Below are positions 1 through 15,100 of a stretch of 64,000 bases of DNA, one piece after another. The position numbers were made by a program, and so were the translations under genes. The notes beneath the pieces are model-generated. The model was not told where the DNA came from and did no database searches. It saw only the letters and a list, made by a program, of their open reading frames with translations. How positions within the stretch are numbered: the first letter of the stretch is position 1; the number at the start of each line of letters is the position of its first letter. Origin of the DNA: Arcuatula senhousia (Eukaryota > Mollusca > Bivalvia > Mytilida > Mytilidae); contig OZ020317.1 of NCBI GenBank assembly GCA_963971305.1, forward strand, positions 15,952,001 to 16,016,000, in the 5' to 3' direction.

Positions 1-138
1 TGATTGGATTGAATATCGGCGACCGGGTTGAGGTAGATGAAACGTCCTCACACCCTCTGGGTACTTATCAATATCTCATCAGGAATGAAGGAGAACTAGA
101 AGCTGTGCCTGCTCAGATCTATGAAGGATTGCTAGGAA
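1..138 (+). CDS. Cassette 1: 3' end of VWA-B exon
   Basis: Reading IGLNIGDRVEVDETSSHPLG, this is the C-terminal quarter of a VWA-B domain; the rest is upstream of the window. It ends with GGA A|GTAAGT, phase 1. Base for base it matches the end of the cassette 2 VWA-B exon (from 5354), so the two copies are very recent duplicates. Confidence 0.9.
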
Positions 139-3100
139 GTAAGTATAACATGGTTAATATGAGTCATTTTTTACCTTCAATTATGTTCTATGTGCCACGC
201 AACAAGCATATAGTAACAAGCAAGAACTGCTTATTCTTCCAGAGCACTAAGGTTAGTCTTGGTTCAACTTGAGTTTACGTGCTAATTTGCAGTTTATTTG
301 TATTAGGTATGCTTGCAAAAATGTTTTATATTCGTCGAGTCTTTGAGTCTTCATAATTTTGTCGTGACCTTTACAGACTTACAATGTTGTGGTTTTCGTT
401 GCATCTTTTTCATTTCACTTTGTTTGTTTGTAGAATAGTAGCTTAGCCGAAATCTAGTCTTTGTATATTGAATTTAGCTTATTTTATCAAGATGAAATGT
501 GTGACAGTAAGCATTTTTTTTTAAATTAAAACATTATTGTGTCCATTTTTATTTAAATACTTTCCCTTTTTTGTCAGAAGATTTTGTTTAAGCCTTCAAG
601 TCACTACATTGTGTCTTAAAAATTGATTTCGATATACAATAAATATAAACTGTTTAACCACTTGATTTTGTTTTATTTCAGTGCCCAAACGTCCACCTCC
701 CATGAGACCTCGACCTCGTATGTATGATTAGATATTGTGGATAGATAAACTAAAGTATACATCGTGATTGACTTATATACTTTGTATTCATGAGGATCAA
801 TTTTGTTGATTCTACCTTAAGATACACTTCGCTGAATTTTCAATTTAATGGTGTTCACATTTTGTCAGAAGGAAAAAAGGAAAAAGATTAAAATTAAAGT
901 TTAGTTCGATCTTTTTTGTGGTTAATTGTCACCAACAATAGCCGAATACTAGATACCTTATGAGAATAATGAAATCCAGGAGCAAAACCAAACAAGTCAT
1001 TGGTTTAAAATGGCAGAGGGTTAAAACAACGGTATTTTGGTCTTGAACCCAAGGCAAATTTTATATTTGACCTTAAACACAATGTTAACGAAGAATCTTC
1101 TGAAAATTTACCTTTTAATCAAAAAAGGGATAAGAAGGGAATCATTCTCATGACTAAAAATCACATTTTAATATGCTAAAGACAGAAAGAGAGACAACAC
1201 TTTTATCTCGGTTCTTCATCCTATATATATATATATGTTTTTCTATTACAAGACGAACCCACTGTCCGTGTATTAAGGCCCAGATACAGATCTGCATATG
1301 GCAGTCCCGTAACATTAGAATGTGAGGTAGACTCAAACCCTCCCCATACTGAAGTACAATGGATAAAAGTAAACCCAAACAACAGCCCAGTGGTGATAGA
1401 CAGACGGTATTCTGGAGCTACTGTGAGAAACCCTTCTTTAACAATTATCAGTCCCGACTTCAATGATGAAGGTCAATACATATGCACCGCCACAAATGCT
1501 GCAGGGACTGGCAGAAGTGGAACAACAGAACTACAAGTTGAAGGAAGTACGTACAAATCAATTTAATAAGACATTTGAAATTTTAAAATGCCTTATTGGA
1601 TGGATTAAAGTGTGTTCAATGTTGTTAGTCTGATTGGATAAAATTTGTATATAAACTAATACTTGATTTTAACATAGAAATCGACAAACGCTACCTACCC
1701 AACACAATTCTCATCTTGCAATTGGCCCTAAATCAAAACTTAAATGCATATAATTCCAAAGCCATTATAAAAAGGTAATGAAATAGGTAATTTTTCAAAA
1801 CTTATTTAAAGAGGTTTTCACTTTTAGTCCACTGAATGCTAAAGTATGGTTTCGGTTGAATTTCGTTAAAAATCTACACAAAATGAGAAACTGACAAAAT
1901 TTTCGAAAAAAGGGACCTTTTCAACAGCTGGAATAATTCCTAGATGTTCATCGGGCCATTGTTAAAGAATGTTTTGTTGTTCTTACAGTAATACATGTAA
2001 CACATTGTGCATTACTCTTTATTATCAATGTTAGGTCCACCAATTGCCCAAATACGTCAAGATACATATGAAGGAGACCTCAACAGAGAAATAACTCTGG
2101 AATGTGATGTCTCTGGTAATCCAGCTGTCACCTCAGTCTACTGGATGAAAGAAGATGGCGGAACCCTTGTAAGAGTTGATACTTCGTCTCGACGTTTCTC
2201 AGCTGTGTCTCCATCATCACCATCTTTGACCATAACAGACCTAGAGACCTCGGATTCTGGTGTCTATCAGTGCTTCGCTGAAAACATCGTTGGTACTGGT
2301 TCTAGTGAGAAGACAAATTTGAATGTAAACTGTAAGTAGGAAATATATTTATTGTCGAGTTATAGCTCACAGTTTTCTTTGTTTTAATTAAAAAATAATC
2401 AGGTAAATGTTTTAAAATGCTAACACGATTACATGGTAACATTAAAATTTAATATCAACTACAAATGTATATAGATATATTTTGAAATATATAGCTCGAT
2501 CGCGCGTATTCCCTCTTTTCGTTTATAGTGGGTTATCTTCCATTTGCAGAGTTATCTTCTCTTTTCAGAAGGTGTTTTATACTAGTTACTGTGCTTTTCT
2601 TCATTTATTTTTTATTTTGTCAAAAAAATCTAAAAATTAAATATAATGATTTTCAAAAAAGTATTTAACATGTTTTCCTTGACGAACAGGGACCGCTAGG
2701 CCCTTTGAATAATTTAGAAAAAATAAAAACTGAATTTTCCCCATTCATTCCAATGTAATATACCTACTGTAATGGAGGACAACTCTTGCAAATGGGAAAT
2801 AACTCACTATTTACGAAAATAGGGAATAACTGATAAGAGTCAGTCACATTACCTAATAACAAATAACTTCGACCTCAAGTTTTGAACAATATCCTATTTG
2901 ATCATGGGTGCTCAAAGTACCAAAACTGGGTGTCATAAAAATCGGTAACTTGGTTGTGTTAACATGTATTAACCTCTAATAATCTGCATTTAAATCAATA
3001 TACTTGAGAGGCCGAATGTGTTAAATGAAACGTTCTCTATCACAAAATAGCGGCAAATGAAACCTTAATTAGCATCAATTATATCAGTCTTTATTAGCAT

Positions 3101-6100
3101 AATTACGTCCATTAGGACCAAAGCAACATACAAATAACACATAACGCACAAGCTGAAATAAAAGTCACATGAATAAAAACAAATGATTCATATAAGCATG
3201 TACGAATATAAAAAAGAAAATTATACAAATTAGGAACCTGTCCGACCAGGGTCTGAAGCCCTCAGTTCTAAAGACTGTTTAATAAAGACTCCAGTGTGAC
3301 AAACAAGTTCTGTATCGACCATGTACATAACAAGGGGAGAAACATTAATCAATGGAATGTAAACAATCGGCACATGTCTTAAACATATAATAAACGTTAT
3401 GCAAATCAGACGAAGGGGCTATTGATCATTAACGGGAACTCTGGTCCATCAGCAGAATGCTATATTTAAATATTTTTTTTTGTTTCAGTGCCAATAACAC
3501 TGCCACCAACATCAAGTCGTAAGTTTATTTCTGTTTTTTTATATTCTGTTTGATTTTTTTTCAAAGACTTTATCGTGATTTTTTTTTTCATTTTCACTAA
3601 CATTTATTCAATTCAGGAGAAGAGACCGAATGGATTCTATATATGTATTGTTGTAGCAAAATTGTTGTATTTTTTAATTACATCAGTGCTAGGAAAATGA
3701 ATTTAATGTTCGTATTTATAATTGTGCATGTGTAGTGCCTTTTCTTAAACTGACACTAGGGAAACATTTTTATACTACTGGCTCGGGCAAAATATAGTAA
3801 ACCAGTATTTTAAAGAAATTCAGTATACTAGTAATTGCTTTTCATTTGTCAATAAAAAAGTAAAATCAAGAATTGACAAGTAAAGTTTGTCTTTTCAGAC
3901 GTTTTTTTGCTTTAAAAGTGTTAATACGTGTCAACCTTTTCTAATATTGATTGCAGCTTGTGGGTTAGCAAAGGTTGACATTGTCATTATTCTCGACTCA
4001 TCAACCAGTGTCGGCGCTGACAATTATGAAAAGATGAAAAGCTTCTGTAAAGAGTTTCTAAAGAACGCAGATTTAGATTCTGGAAACGTACGTGTTGGCA
4101 TATTAACGTACAGCACAGATGTCAAGGAAGAGTTTTACTTGAACAGTTACAGTTCCGCTACCGATGTCATGACGGCTATCGACAACATAAAATACAGATA
4201 CGGAAGCACTAACACAGCTGACAGTCTAAAAATTATGAGAACAAAAATGTTTACACAGGCGTATGGTGACAGGCAAGGGGTCCCCGATATTGGTATCATT
4301 TTAACCGATGGTGTGTCCAACATTAATTCTAGACGTACCATTCCCGAGGCTGAAAATGCCAGAGCTGCAAATATCCACATCTATGCTATTGGTATTGGTT
4401 TGACAGATACCAGAGAGTTGGATGGTATTGCCTCACAGCCTGCAAGCGAAAACAGCTTTAATGTCCAAAGTTTTGATGAATTGGCAGTGCTGAGTGAAAA
4501 AGTCTTTGAAGCATTCTGTCCAGGTAACGATACTATTGGAAAAGTATATGTAAACATTAGTTTTGAAAAATCTAAATTTTGGTCAGTCCGTCCATTCACC
4601 AATCACCTCAAATTTACAATTGCTTTGAAAGTGGTTTTGAAAACGTAACTCGTATCTTAAAGAAATTGTTACTCTTTTATTCATATCAAGAACAACACAT
4701 TGCCAAAATAAGATAAAACACATGTTTTCAAAGAGAAGTTAAATAAATTCATAAAATAGTCCCTGAAAAGCATATTTGAATGAAAACAAAAAAAAGTCAT
4801 GATACTAACTTATATAGATCAAGTATTTAAGTTCAGGATATTAAAAAATGTTTATTGCGTTTCTTTGTGCTGTAAAATAAATGCAATATAACGAACACAA
4901 GAATTTTTTCAACAGTTGCCACAACTCCTACTCCCAGAGACACCGGCTATGATTTGGTGGTTATCATGGATTCATCCGTATCACAGGAGTATTTTGATTG
5001 GATGAAATCATTTACAAGTAATCTAGCAGGCGTCCTCAGTGTAGATGACGACGAATTCCGTATTGGATTGTTGAGATACAGTACTGATTCTGATACTCAG
5101 TTCAACCTAGATGATTATGGAACTAGCTCAGAGATTCAAGACGCAGTAGATGACGTCACTTACAAAGGTGGGTTGACGAATACAGGCGCTGCCATCGACT
5201 ACGCCAGAACCAATATGTTTGTTCGCAGGGAAGGAGACCGCGACTTTGCTAGAAACTTTATCTTGTTAATTACGGGACAGGACAGAAGTTTGAGTACAAA
5301 TGATGCTTGGCGAGCTGCAGAGAGGGCGGAAACTGATGGAATACAGCTGTATGTGATTGGATTGAATATCGGCGACCGGGTTGAGGTAGATGAAACGTCC
5401 TCACACCCTCTGGGTACTTATCAATATCTCATCAGGAATGAAGGAGAACTAGAAGCTGTGCCTGCTCAGATCTATGAAGGATTGCTAGGAAGTAAGCATT
5501 AAATGGTTAATATGAGTCATGTTTTACCTTCAATTATGTTCTATGTGCCATGCAACAAGTATATAGTAACAAGCAAGAACTGCTTACTCTTCCAGAGCAC
5601 ATAAGGTTAGTCTTGGTTCGACTTGAGTTAACGTGCTAATTTGCAGTTTATTTGTATTTGGTATGCTTGCAAAATTTTTTTATATTCGTCGTGTCTTTGA
5701 GTCTTCATAATTTTGTCGTGACCTTTTCAGACTTACAACATTGTGGTTTTTCGTTGCTTCTTTTTCATTTCACTTTGTTTGTTTGAAGAATAGTAGCTTA
5801 GCCGAAATCTAGTCTTTTTATATTGAATTTAGCTTATTTTATCAAGATGAAATGTGTAAGAACAACAGTAAGCATACACATTTTTTTTTAAATCAAAAAC
5901 ATTATTGTGTCAATTTTTATTTAAATTCTTTCCCGTTTTTTGTCAGAAGATTTTGTTTTTAAGCCTTCAAGTCACTACATTGTGTCTTAAAATTTGAAAA
6001 GTAGCTAAGCTGAAATCTAGCCTTTTATATTGAATTTAGCTTATTTTAACAAGATGCAAAGTGTAAGAACGACAGTAAGCATACGTAATTTTTTTTTAAT

Positions 6101-9100
6101 AAAAGCAATATTGTGTCAATTTTATCTAAATACTTTCCCCTTTTTTGTCAGAAGATTTTGTTTAAGCCTTCAAGTAACTACATTGTGTCTTAAAATTTGA
6201 TTTTGATATACAGAAAATATAAACTGTTTAACCACTTGATTTTGTTTTATTTCAGTGCCCAAACGTCCACCTCCGATGAGACCTCGACCTCGTATGTATG
6301 ATAAGATATTGTGGATAGATAAACTAAAGTATACATCGTGATTGACTTATATACTTTGTATTTATTACCCTTTTCATGAGGATCAATTTTGTTGATTCTA
6401 CCTTAAGATACATGTCCCTGAATTTTCAATTTAATGGTTTTCACATTTTGTCAGAAGGAATAAGTTTAGAATTAAGGATGTTTGCTACTATTATTGAAAA
6501 TAAATAGGTTTCAAATTTGATGCCTTAAATTAAAAGATATTAGTAAAAGGTATAGAATAAGCAAAAAATTTTGATAGGTTCGTGACCTTGTTTTCAAGAT
6601 AATTGACGTTAAAGTTTTTGTGGAAAAAGGTTTTCTCTGACTTTTTCATAGGTTTAGCATTAGCACTATTTCGCTGTTAAAACCCATGACAGAATAAATA
6701 GGATTTGATAAAACTTTGTCAATAACCTCTTTATGACACATTAAAGACATAAATAACAAGAAAATAGGGGGTTCGTGGGCAAAAATTTTAACACTATTTT
6801 GATGGTAAAATCCAGAGGATTCCGAAAAAATGACAGAAATACCAAAACAAGACCAGCGAGCATCCTTAAAGTTTCGTTCGATCTTTTTTGTGGTTAATTG
6901 TCACCAACAAAAGCCGAATACTAGATACCTAATGAGAAATAATGAAATCCAGGAGCAAAACCAAACAAGTCATTGGAATTTTTACATGCGTTTAAAATGG
7001 CAGAGGGTTAAAACAACGGTATTTTGGTCTTGAACCCAAGGCAAATTTTATATTTGACCTTAAAACACAATGAAGAGTCTTCTGAAAATCTACCTTTTAA
7101 TCGAAAAAGGGATAAGAAGGGAATCATTCTCATGACTAAAAATCACATTTTAATATGCTAAAAAAAGAATGCGAAACAACACTTTTATCTCTGTTCTTCA
7201 TCCTAAATATATCTATTGTTTTTGTCTCGCCTGCGAAGCAGAGCGGGACATAAGTGTTATTTTACCGGCGGCGGCGGTGGCGACGGCGGCGGTGACGGCG
7301 GCATTAACTTTTTGGAAAAGTTTTATGAGCACCTCTATATCTCAAGAACTATAAGTCCTAGGTTGATGAAACTTGGTATGCATGTGCCCCAGTAGTAGCT
7401 TAGCACAGTTGCATCCCCATCTTTTGACCTTGACCTTGATTTTCCAGTTGAATGACTTTGACAATTTTCAATACATATGATAGCAATGGAAAAGTTTTGC
7501 GAGCACTTCCATATCTCAAGAACTATATGTCCTAGGTTGATGAAACTTGGTATGCATATGCCTCAGTAGTAGCTTAGCACAATTGCATCCCCATTTTTTT
7601 ACCTTGACCTTGATTTTACGGTTGAGTGACTTTGACAATTTTCAATACATATAATAGCAATGGAAAAGTTTTGCGAGCACTTCCATATCTCAAGAACTAT
7701 GGATCCTAGGTTGATGAAACTTGGTAATACTATGCATATGCCTCAGTAGTAGCTTAGCACAATTGCATCCCCATCTTTTGACCTTGACCTTGATTTTACG
7801 GTTGAGTGACTTTGACAATTTTCAATACATATCATAGCAATGGAAAAGTTTTGCGAACACTTCCATATCTTAAGAACTATAAGTCCTAGGTTAATACAAC
7901 TTTTATGCATTTGTCCTAGTTATAGCTTAGCACAGTTGCATCCCCATCTTTTTACCTTTACCTTGATTTTCCGATTGAGTGACTTTGATTATTTTTATTG
8001 CATATATTAGCAATGTTTAAGTTCTATAAACATCTTTAGATCTCAGAAACAATTCAAAATATAGTGGAATTAAAAGAGAATAAGTGTTTCTGATGGTGCC
8101 GGCAGGCGAGACATACTTTAGTGTTAACTCTTGTTTTCTATTACAAGACGAACCAACTGTCCGTGTATTAAGGCCTAGATACCGATCAGCATATGGCAGT
8201 CCCGTTACATTAGAATGTGAGGTAGACTCATATCCTCCCCATACTGAAGTGCAATGGATAAAAGTAAACCCAAACAACAACCCAGTGGTGATAGACAGAC
8301 GGTATTCTGGAGCTACTGTGAGAAACCCTTCTTTAACAATTATCAGTCCCGACTTCAATGATGAAGGTCAATACATCTGCACCGCCACAAATGCTGCAGG
8401 GACTGGCAGAAGTGGAACAACTGAGCTTCAAGTTGAAGGAAGTACGTACACAATCATTTGTTCAGCAGTATTCTTGTTGTATATGACTATTTTTTTTTAT
8501 TTTACGTATTTACGCAGAGTGAATTACAGAGTATACGGTAGTATAAAATCGTTTTCTCTAATCAAAGTCAAGATTTTCTCTAGAACGGAAGAAATCATGA
8601 AATTGAATAATTTCCTTCCACATTGAATAATGATCCGGAATAATCTGATTTCAAGAGGATTACATCAGTTTAAGTTTTAAGTAGAAAACGCGTTTTTGAA
8701 TTCGTTAAAATGTTCCATGTTGTTAGACTTAATGAAAAGAAAGAATGAAGATATACAGTAATACTAGTATTTGATTTTAACTAAAAAAGATACCACGGTT
8801 AGTAGAAGACGCTGCCTAATATCTGATTCAGTCACATTTTTAAAATTTTCAACAGAAACCTAGCAATCCTCACCATCGCTTTTTATGTGACAAATGGTCG
8901 CTTGCTCGCCTTCTTACAATAAGTCCTATATCAAAACTTTTAATACATATACATGTGTAATTCGAACCAAATCTAGAAGGGGTGGGTCTACACAACTCGG
9001 GAAAAGGGGGTCACCTATCAAGGGTTCAAGACAATTCTTTTTAATGTAAAGAAAGTTTAGAAAAAATAATTTTCGAATGAATGACGAAAGGTTCATCTCC

Positions 9101-12100
9101 CTTAACACATCCACCAGCCTCTGTTATTTGTTCCTCGAACGGTCAATGGACACTGTGCATTTCTTCTTATCAATATTAGGTCCACCAGTTGCCCAAATAC
9201 GTCAAGATACATATGAAGGAGACCTCAACAGAGAAATAACTCTGGAATGTGATGTCTCTGGTAATCCAGCTGTCACCTCAGTCTACTGGATGAAAGAAGA
9301 TGGCGGAACCCTTGTAAGAGTTGATACTTCGTCTCGACGTTTCTCAGCTGTGTCTCCATCATCACCATCTTTGACCATTACAGACCTAGATACCTCAGAT
9401 TCTGGTGTCTATCAGTGCTTCGCTGAAAACATCGTTGGTACTGGTTCTAGTGAGAAGACAAATTTGAATGTAAACTGTAAGTAGGAAATATATTTATTGT
9501 CGAGTTATAGCTCACATTTTTCTTTGTTTTAATTTGAAAAAAAATAATCAGGTAAATGTTTTAAAATGCTTACACGATTACTTGGTAACATTAAACTCTA
9601 ATATTAACTACAAATGTATATAGATATATTTTGTAAAGCATAGCTTGATCGCACGTATAACTAAAAAGAGTCAGTCACATTACTTTATATCGAATAACTT
9701 CAACCTCCAGTTTTGAACAATAGCCTGTTCAAAGTACCAAACTGGGTGTCATGAAAATTGGTAACTTGGTGTGTGTATACATGTATTAACCTCTATTGAT
9801 CTGCATTTAAATCAAAATATTTAAGAGGCTGAATCTGTAAAATGAGACGTACTCTATCACAAAATAGCGGCAAATGAAACCTTAACCAGCACCAATTATA
9901 TCGACCATATACATAACTAGAGGAGAAACATAGTAATTTAAATCAATGGAATGTAAACAATCGGCACATGTCTTAAACATATAATAAGCGTTATGCAAGT
10001 CAGACGAAGGGGCTATTTATCATTATCGGGAACTCTGGTCCTTCAGCAGAATGCTATATATGATTTTTTTTTGTTTCAGTGCCAATAACACTGCCACCAA
10101 CATCAAGTCGTAAGTTCATTTCTGTTTTTTATATTCTTTTTTATTTTTTTTATTCAAAGACTTTATCATGAATCTTTTTTTTTTATTTTCACTAACATTT
10201 ATTTAATTTAGGAGAAAAGACTGAATGGATTCTATATATATTGCTATAGCAAAATTGTTGTATTCATTAATTACATCAGTGTTAGGAAAATGAATTTAAT
10301 GTTTGAATTATATAGTGCACGTGTAATGCCTTTTCTAAAAACACTAGGGAAACATGTTTATACTATTGGCTCGGGCAAAATAAAGGTAACTAATATTTTA
10401 AAGAAATTCAGTATAATTGCTTTTCAGTTGTCAATAAAAAAGTAAAATCAAGAATTGACAAGTAAAGTTTGTCTTATAAGACGTTTTTGCTTTAATAGTG
10501 TTAATACGTGTTAACTTTTTCTAATATTGCTTGCAGCTTGTGGGTTAGCAAAGGTTGACATTGTCATTATACTGGACTCATCAACCAGTGTCGGCGCTGA
10601 CAATTATGAAAAGATGAAAAGCTTCTGTAAAGAGTTTCTAAAGAACGCAGATTTAGATTCAGGAAACGTACGTGTTGGCATATTAACGTACAGCACAGAT
10701 GTCAAGGAAGAGTTTTACTTGAACAGCTACAGTACTGCTACTGATGTCATGGCGGCTATTGACAACATAAAATACAGATACGGAAGCACTAACACTGCTG
10801 ACAGTCTAAAAATCATGAGGACAAAAATGTTTACACCAGCGTATGGAGACAGGCAAGGGGTCCCCGATATTGGTATCATTTTAACGGATGGTGTGTCCAA
10901 CATTAATTCTAGACGTACCATTCCTGAGGCTGAAAATGCCAGAGCTGCAAATATCCATATCTATGCTATTGGTATTGGGTTGACAGATACCAGGGAATTG
11001 GATGGTATTGCCACACAGCCTGCAAGCGAAAACAGCTTTAATGTCCAAAGTTTTGACGAATTGGCAGTGTTGAGTGAAAAGGTTTTTGAAGCATTCTGTC
11101 CAGGTAACGATACTATTGGAAAAGTATATGTAAACATTAGTTTTGAAAAATATAAATTTTGGTCAGTCCGTCCATTCACCAATCACCTCAAGTATACAAT
11201 TGCTTTGAAAGTGGTTTGGAAAACGTAACTCGTATCTTAAATAAATCGTTAATCTTTTATTCATATTATGAACAACACATTGCCTCAATAAGATGAAACA
11301 TATGTTTTCAAAGAGAAGTTAAATAAATCCATTAAATAGTCCTTAAAAAGTATATTTACTACCTATTATAAAGAAAAAGGCAGCGATACTGAAATTAGGT
11401 CGTTTCTTTCCGTCGTTTCTATATTTACAAAAGCTCTTTGCAATGTACATACTTTCACTTTTCACTCGGGGGCTATATTCGGATTCTCAATCTTCGGATT
11501 TCCATCAAGACAATATGGCCGCGACCAGTAGATTATGTGTTCCGCATCGGATTATATTTTAGTTAGTGTAGCATATCTTGCGTAGCTTTAGCGTAATGGA
11601 TATTTGATTTTGGATTGCGAAAATTTACTCAATTGAATAAAGTTTAAAGGACAAAAATACTATTCGGACACCAAAAATAAGTTAAATCTTGCAAAAAAGT
11701 TGTACACAGCATCTTCGTTTTTCATGCTTTTATGTGGCGGTGTTTTAAAGCAACAATGCGATTCAACTAGATCATGTAGCGTACATGGTGTAGTCACTTT
11801 ATCAGGTTGTGCACATGTTTAAGCGTACTTTCTTATAAATTTTTGACTGCAAAATGTTAATTCATTGAATAAAGTTTATTATCACAGACAGAAATAATGC
11901 TTATGCAAAATAGGTCAATCAGACACACACAATTCAAGCATTTTATTGATTTTTAGAAAATAACAAAATAGCCACATTGGGTCATTCGTCTGTCTTGATC
12001 TAGGTCATTTTAATAAGGATAAATAATTTTATCTATTTCTCACAAATTAAAGCTATTGCGGGATCCGGAAAAATAAACTTATTTGTCACAAGTTATTGGT

Positions 12101-15100
12101 TGTTCGAACTTGATAATTTTGTCGATTCACCACACAGAGACCAATGTCGCCACAACTACAAACATGTCAGAAAATAATTTTAACTGTGGAAAACCACAGG
12201 GGCTTGGATTATAGAGTAGGGGGGCGACTTAAAAGTCAATATAAATGACCAGAATCTAAGCCCCTGTGTGCGGAACATGGATTTCAACGTTCGTGTATAA
12301 GTTTGCTTTAGTCTATATCATTAAGGGAGGGACAATCTTTGAATAGGTGACAATCAAAAATATTTGAGCAGTGGCGGAACCCGGGGGGGGGGGGGGTTCT
12401 GAGATTGGAATTTTCCTCCTTTCCGACAAAAATTTCGCAAGTAACGTCTAGAACCACCCCCTTTTCGTCCTTCGTCCACAGCGGAATTTATGTGGACCAA
12501 CCCCTTTCAAAAATTTCTGGATCTGGCCCTGTTTGAGTTATAATATAATTTATTGCTATTAGACGTAAAAAATTTAAAGGCATACATGTACATTGCAAAT
12601 GTTCATAAAGAGATCTACAATTGGGTTTAAACTTATTTCATATAATATTATATACTTCAAAATCATAGGCTGATCTGACAAATGATAACCATTAAAGTAT
12701 ACGAATTGTACGCCACACAACCAACATAAAGAAACGTGAATTTTAAAAATCACAATGGAAAACAGCAAACAGTCTTCAACATGACCATAAGTCGCTGCTT
12801 GCCGTCTTGCATTGGCCCAAGACTAAAAATACAAAAGAGGATGAGTCCAGTTTCCTTTTTGGTCACACTTAGAAAAAAATCAAAGTAACAATGTACATTT
12901 TTTTTTACATCTCCGCATGCTTGGAATGCAACTAAATGTTGAAAATAATAATATTATGTTTGATTTTCTTCTTCGGTATTCCCAGAATCCCGTTGGTAGC
13001 TTTTGTTCTCAGAATAATTTGAAGATTGAAACCTTTTTAAACTTTAACATTAAGCTGATTTAAAAGTATATATGAACAACAGACTGTGACATCTTTGATC
13101 CAATGGAGACTTTTGTACAGCTCCATGAGCTGAAGGTTTATGCAAGCAACAGCTTTTCTCTATCTGCAATAGTTTCCTATTTCCTCCACTAACATAAGCA
13201 AACCTTGATGCAGTTATTTTAAACTAAATAGGAGATAGTACAATGCTTATACTGGATCTAAAAACAAATAATGTTTAGGATAAACACTTACATGACTTAG
13301 ATTCATCGACATGGCTTAATTTTAGATCGATTTTATAGTATGTGTACAGCAAAGGCTACATATAGAATTCAACAACAAACCTTAGCAGGACCTAGAAATA
13401 ATAGTCTTTTTTATGTTACTAAAGCAGACCTTTGCTTTGTGTGTCCATAGCGGCTTGCTAGGCAATATGCATTAGAGTCCACACTTGTTGAATAAAAAAA
13501 AAAGTCATGGTACTGACTTATCATACTAAGATCAGGTATAAATGTTCAGGATATTTGAAAAATGTTTATTGCGTTTCTTTGTGCTGTAAAATAAATGCAA
13601 TATAATGAACACAAGAATTATTTTCAACAGTTGCCACAACTCCTACTCCCAGAGACACCGGATATGATTTGGTGGTTATCATGGATTCATCCGTATCACA
13701 GGAGTATTTTGATTGGATGAAATCATTTACAAGTAATCTAGCAGGCGTCCTCAGCGTTGATGACGACGAATTCCGAATTGGATTGTTGAGATACAGTACT
13801 GATTCTGATGCTCAGTTCAATTTGGATGATTATGGTACCAGCGCGGAGATCCAAGATGCCGTAGATGACGTCACTTACAAAGGCGGTTTGACCAATACAG
13901 GGGCGGCCATTGACTACGCAAGAACCAATATGTTTGTTCCCAGGGAAGGAGACCGCGACTTTGCTAGAAACTTTATCTTGTTAATTACGGGACAAGACAG
14001 AAGCTTGAGTACAAATGACGCATGGCGAGCTGCAGAGAGGGCGGAAATTGATGGTATACAGCTCTATGTGATTGGATTGAATATTGGTGATCGCGTTGAA
14101 GTAGATGAAACTTCTTCCCACCCTCTTGGTACTTATCAGTACCTTATCAGGAATGAAGGTGAACTGGAGGCTGTGCCAGCTCAGATCTATGAAGGATTGC
14201 TTGGAAGTAAGTCTAATATTGTAATTGTGAATAGCAAAACACTTCGGAAATTTGTCGTTTGCAGCGTTACCTGTGTTGAAACAAGCTGGTATGAATTGCT
14301 CACTCCCAGAGCATCTGCACTCACAATAATTTTGACTTGAGTCAAGTGCTACTTTCAGGTTTTTGTTTTTTGTTTTGCGTTTCGAGTTTTATGCCTAGTC
14401 CTTTTTGTCTTTTGTCTCTTGTGTCACCTGATTTTGTCTTGTATAATGCCCCTTAGGTACTCCTTTGCTTCTTATTACTTCACTTTTAATTGCTTATTTT
14501 AAGTAAAGTTATTAGGTCGTAAGCTATTTATTTATGAGATTAAGCCCTGTGGGGCTAATGCCTTTAATTTAGGATATACATGTGCCGTAGGTCTGTTCCG
14601 AACCGGACCCTTTGAGTATCTAGAAATGTGTGAAAAAGATGCCCTGTTATGCCAGTCGACATTTTATATCATACCCTGTTATGACAATATCAAAATGCTT
14701 TTGTGTATATATTTTACTGTATATATAGCCGTTCAGATGAAATTGAAAAAAATGGGGATAATTTTTTGAGGTGAAATAGATCCGGAACATTCATTTTTAG
14801 AAGTATTCTAAGGTTGAAATTTAATGTCCATTTTATTTAACTGATGAAATTTATTGACTTGCATGTATTTTTAACCCTGTTGGTAACAGCTGGTCAGAAT
14901 TTTTAACCCTGTTCTACACCTTGATGCCTGAAAAAGTAGACCCTATATTTTGGCACACTCATACCACTGATTATATAGGAAGTAGCGCCCCCCGGGGATT
15001 AAGCCTATTTAAGCATAATTAAGCATAGCTATATTTCTAGAGAAATCATTTTGAAAGCTATATTTTGTCCATTTTTTTAAAAAACAAACTTTTTTAGCTC

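Noticed and set aside
4147..4602. Minus-strand ORFs opposite VWA exons (also at 10727-11182, 18944-19138, 32433-32762, 53997-54200)
   Set aside because: Shadows of the coding strand, recurring only because the VWA exons recur.
7169..7354. ORF with Ala-rich VATAAVTAALTF stretch
   Set aside because: Read-through of the GGCGGC repeat at the start of the element at 7223-8113.
8442..8626. Read-through of the Ig1 exon into a hydrophobic stretch resembling a transmembrane segment
   Set aside because: It begins at a good GTACGT donor and the same intron follows in cassette 3; the hydrophobic residues come from T-rich intron sequence. An alternative retained-intron ending cannot be excluded without RNA data.
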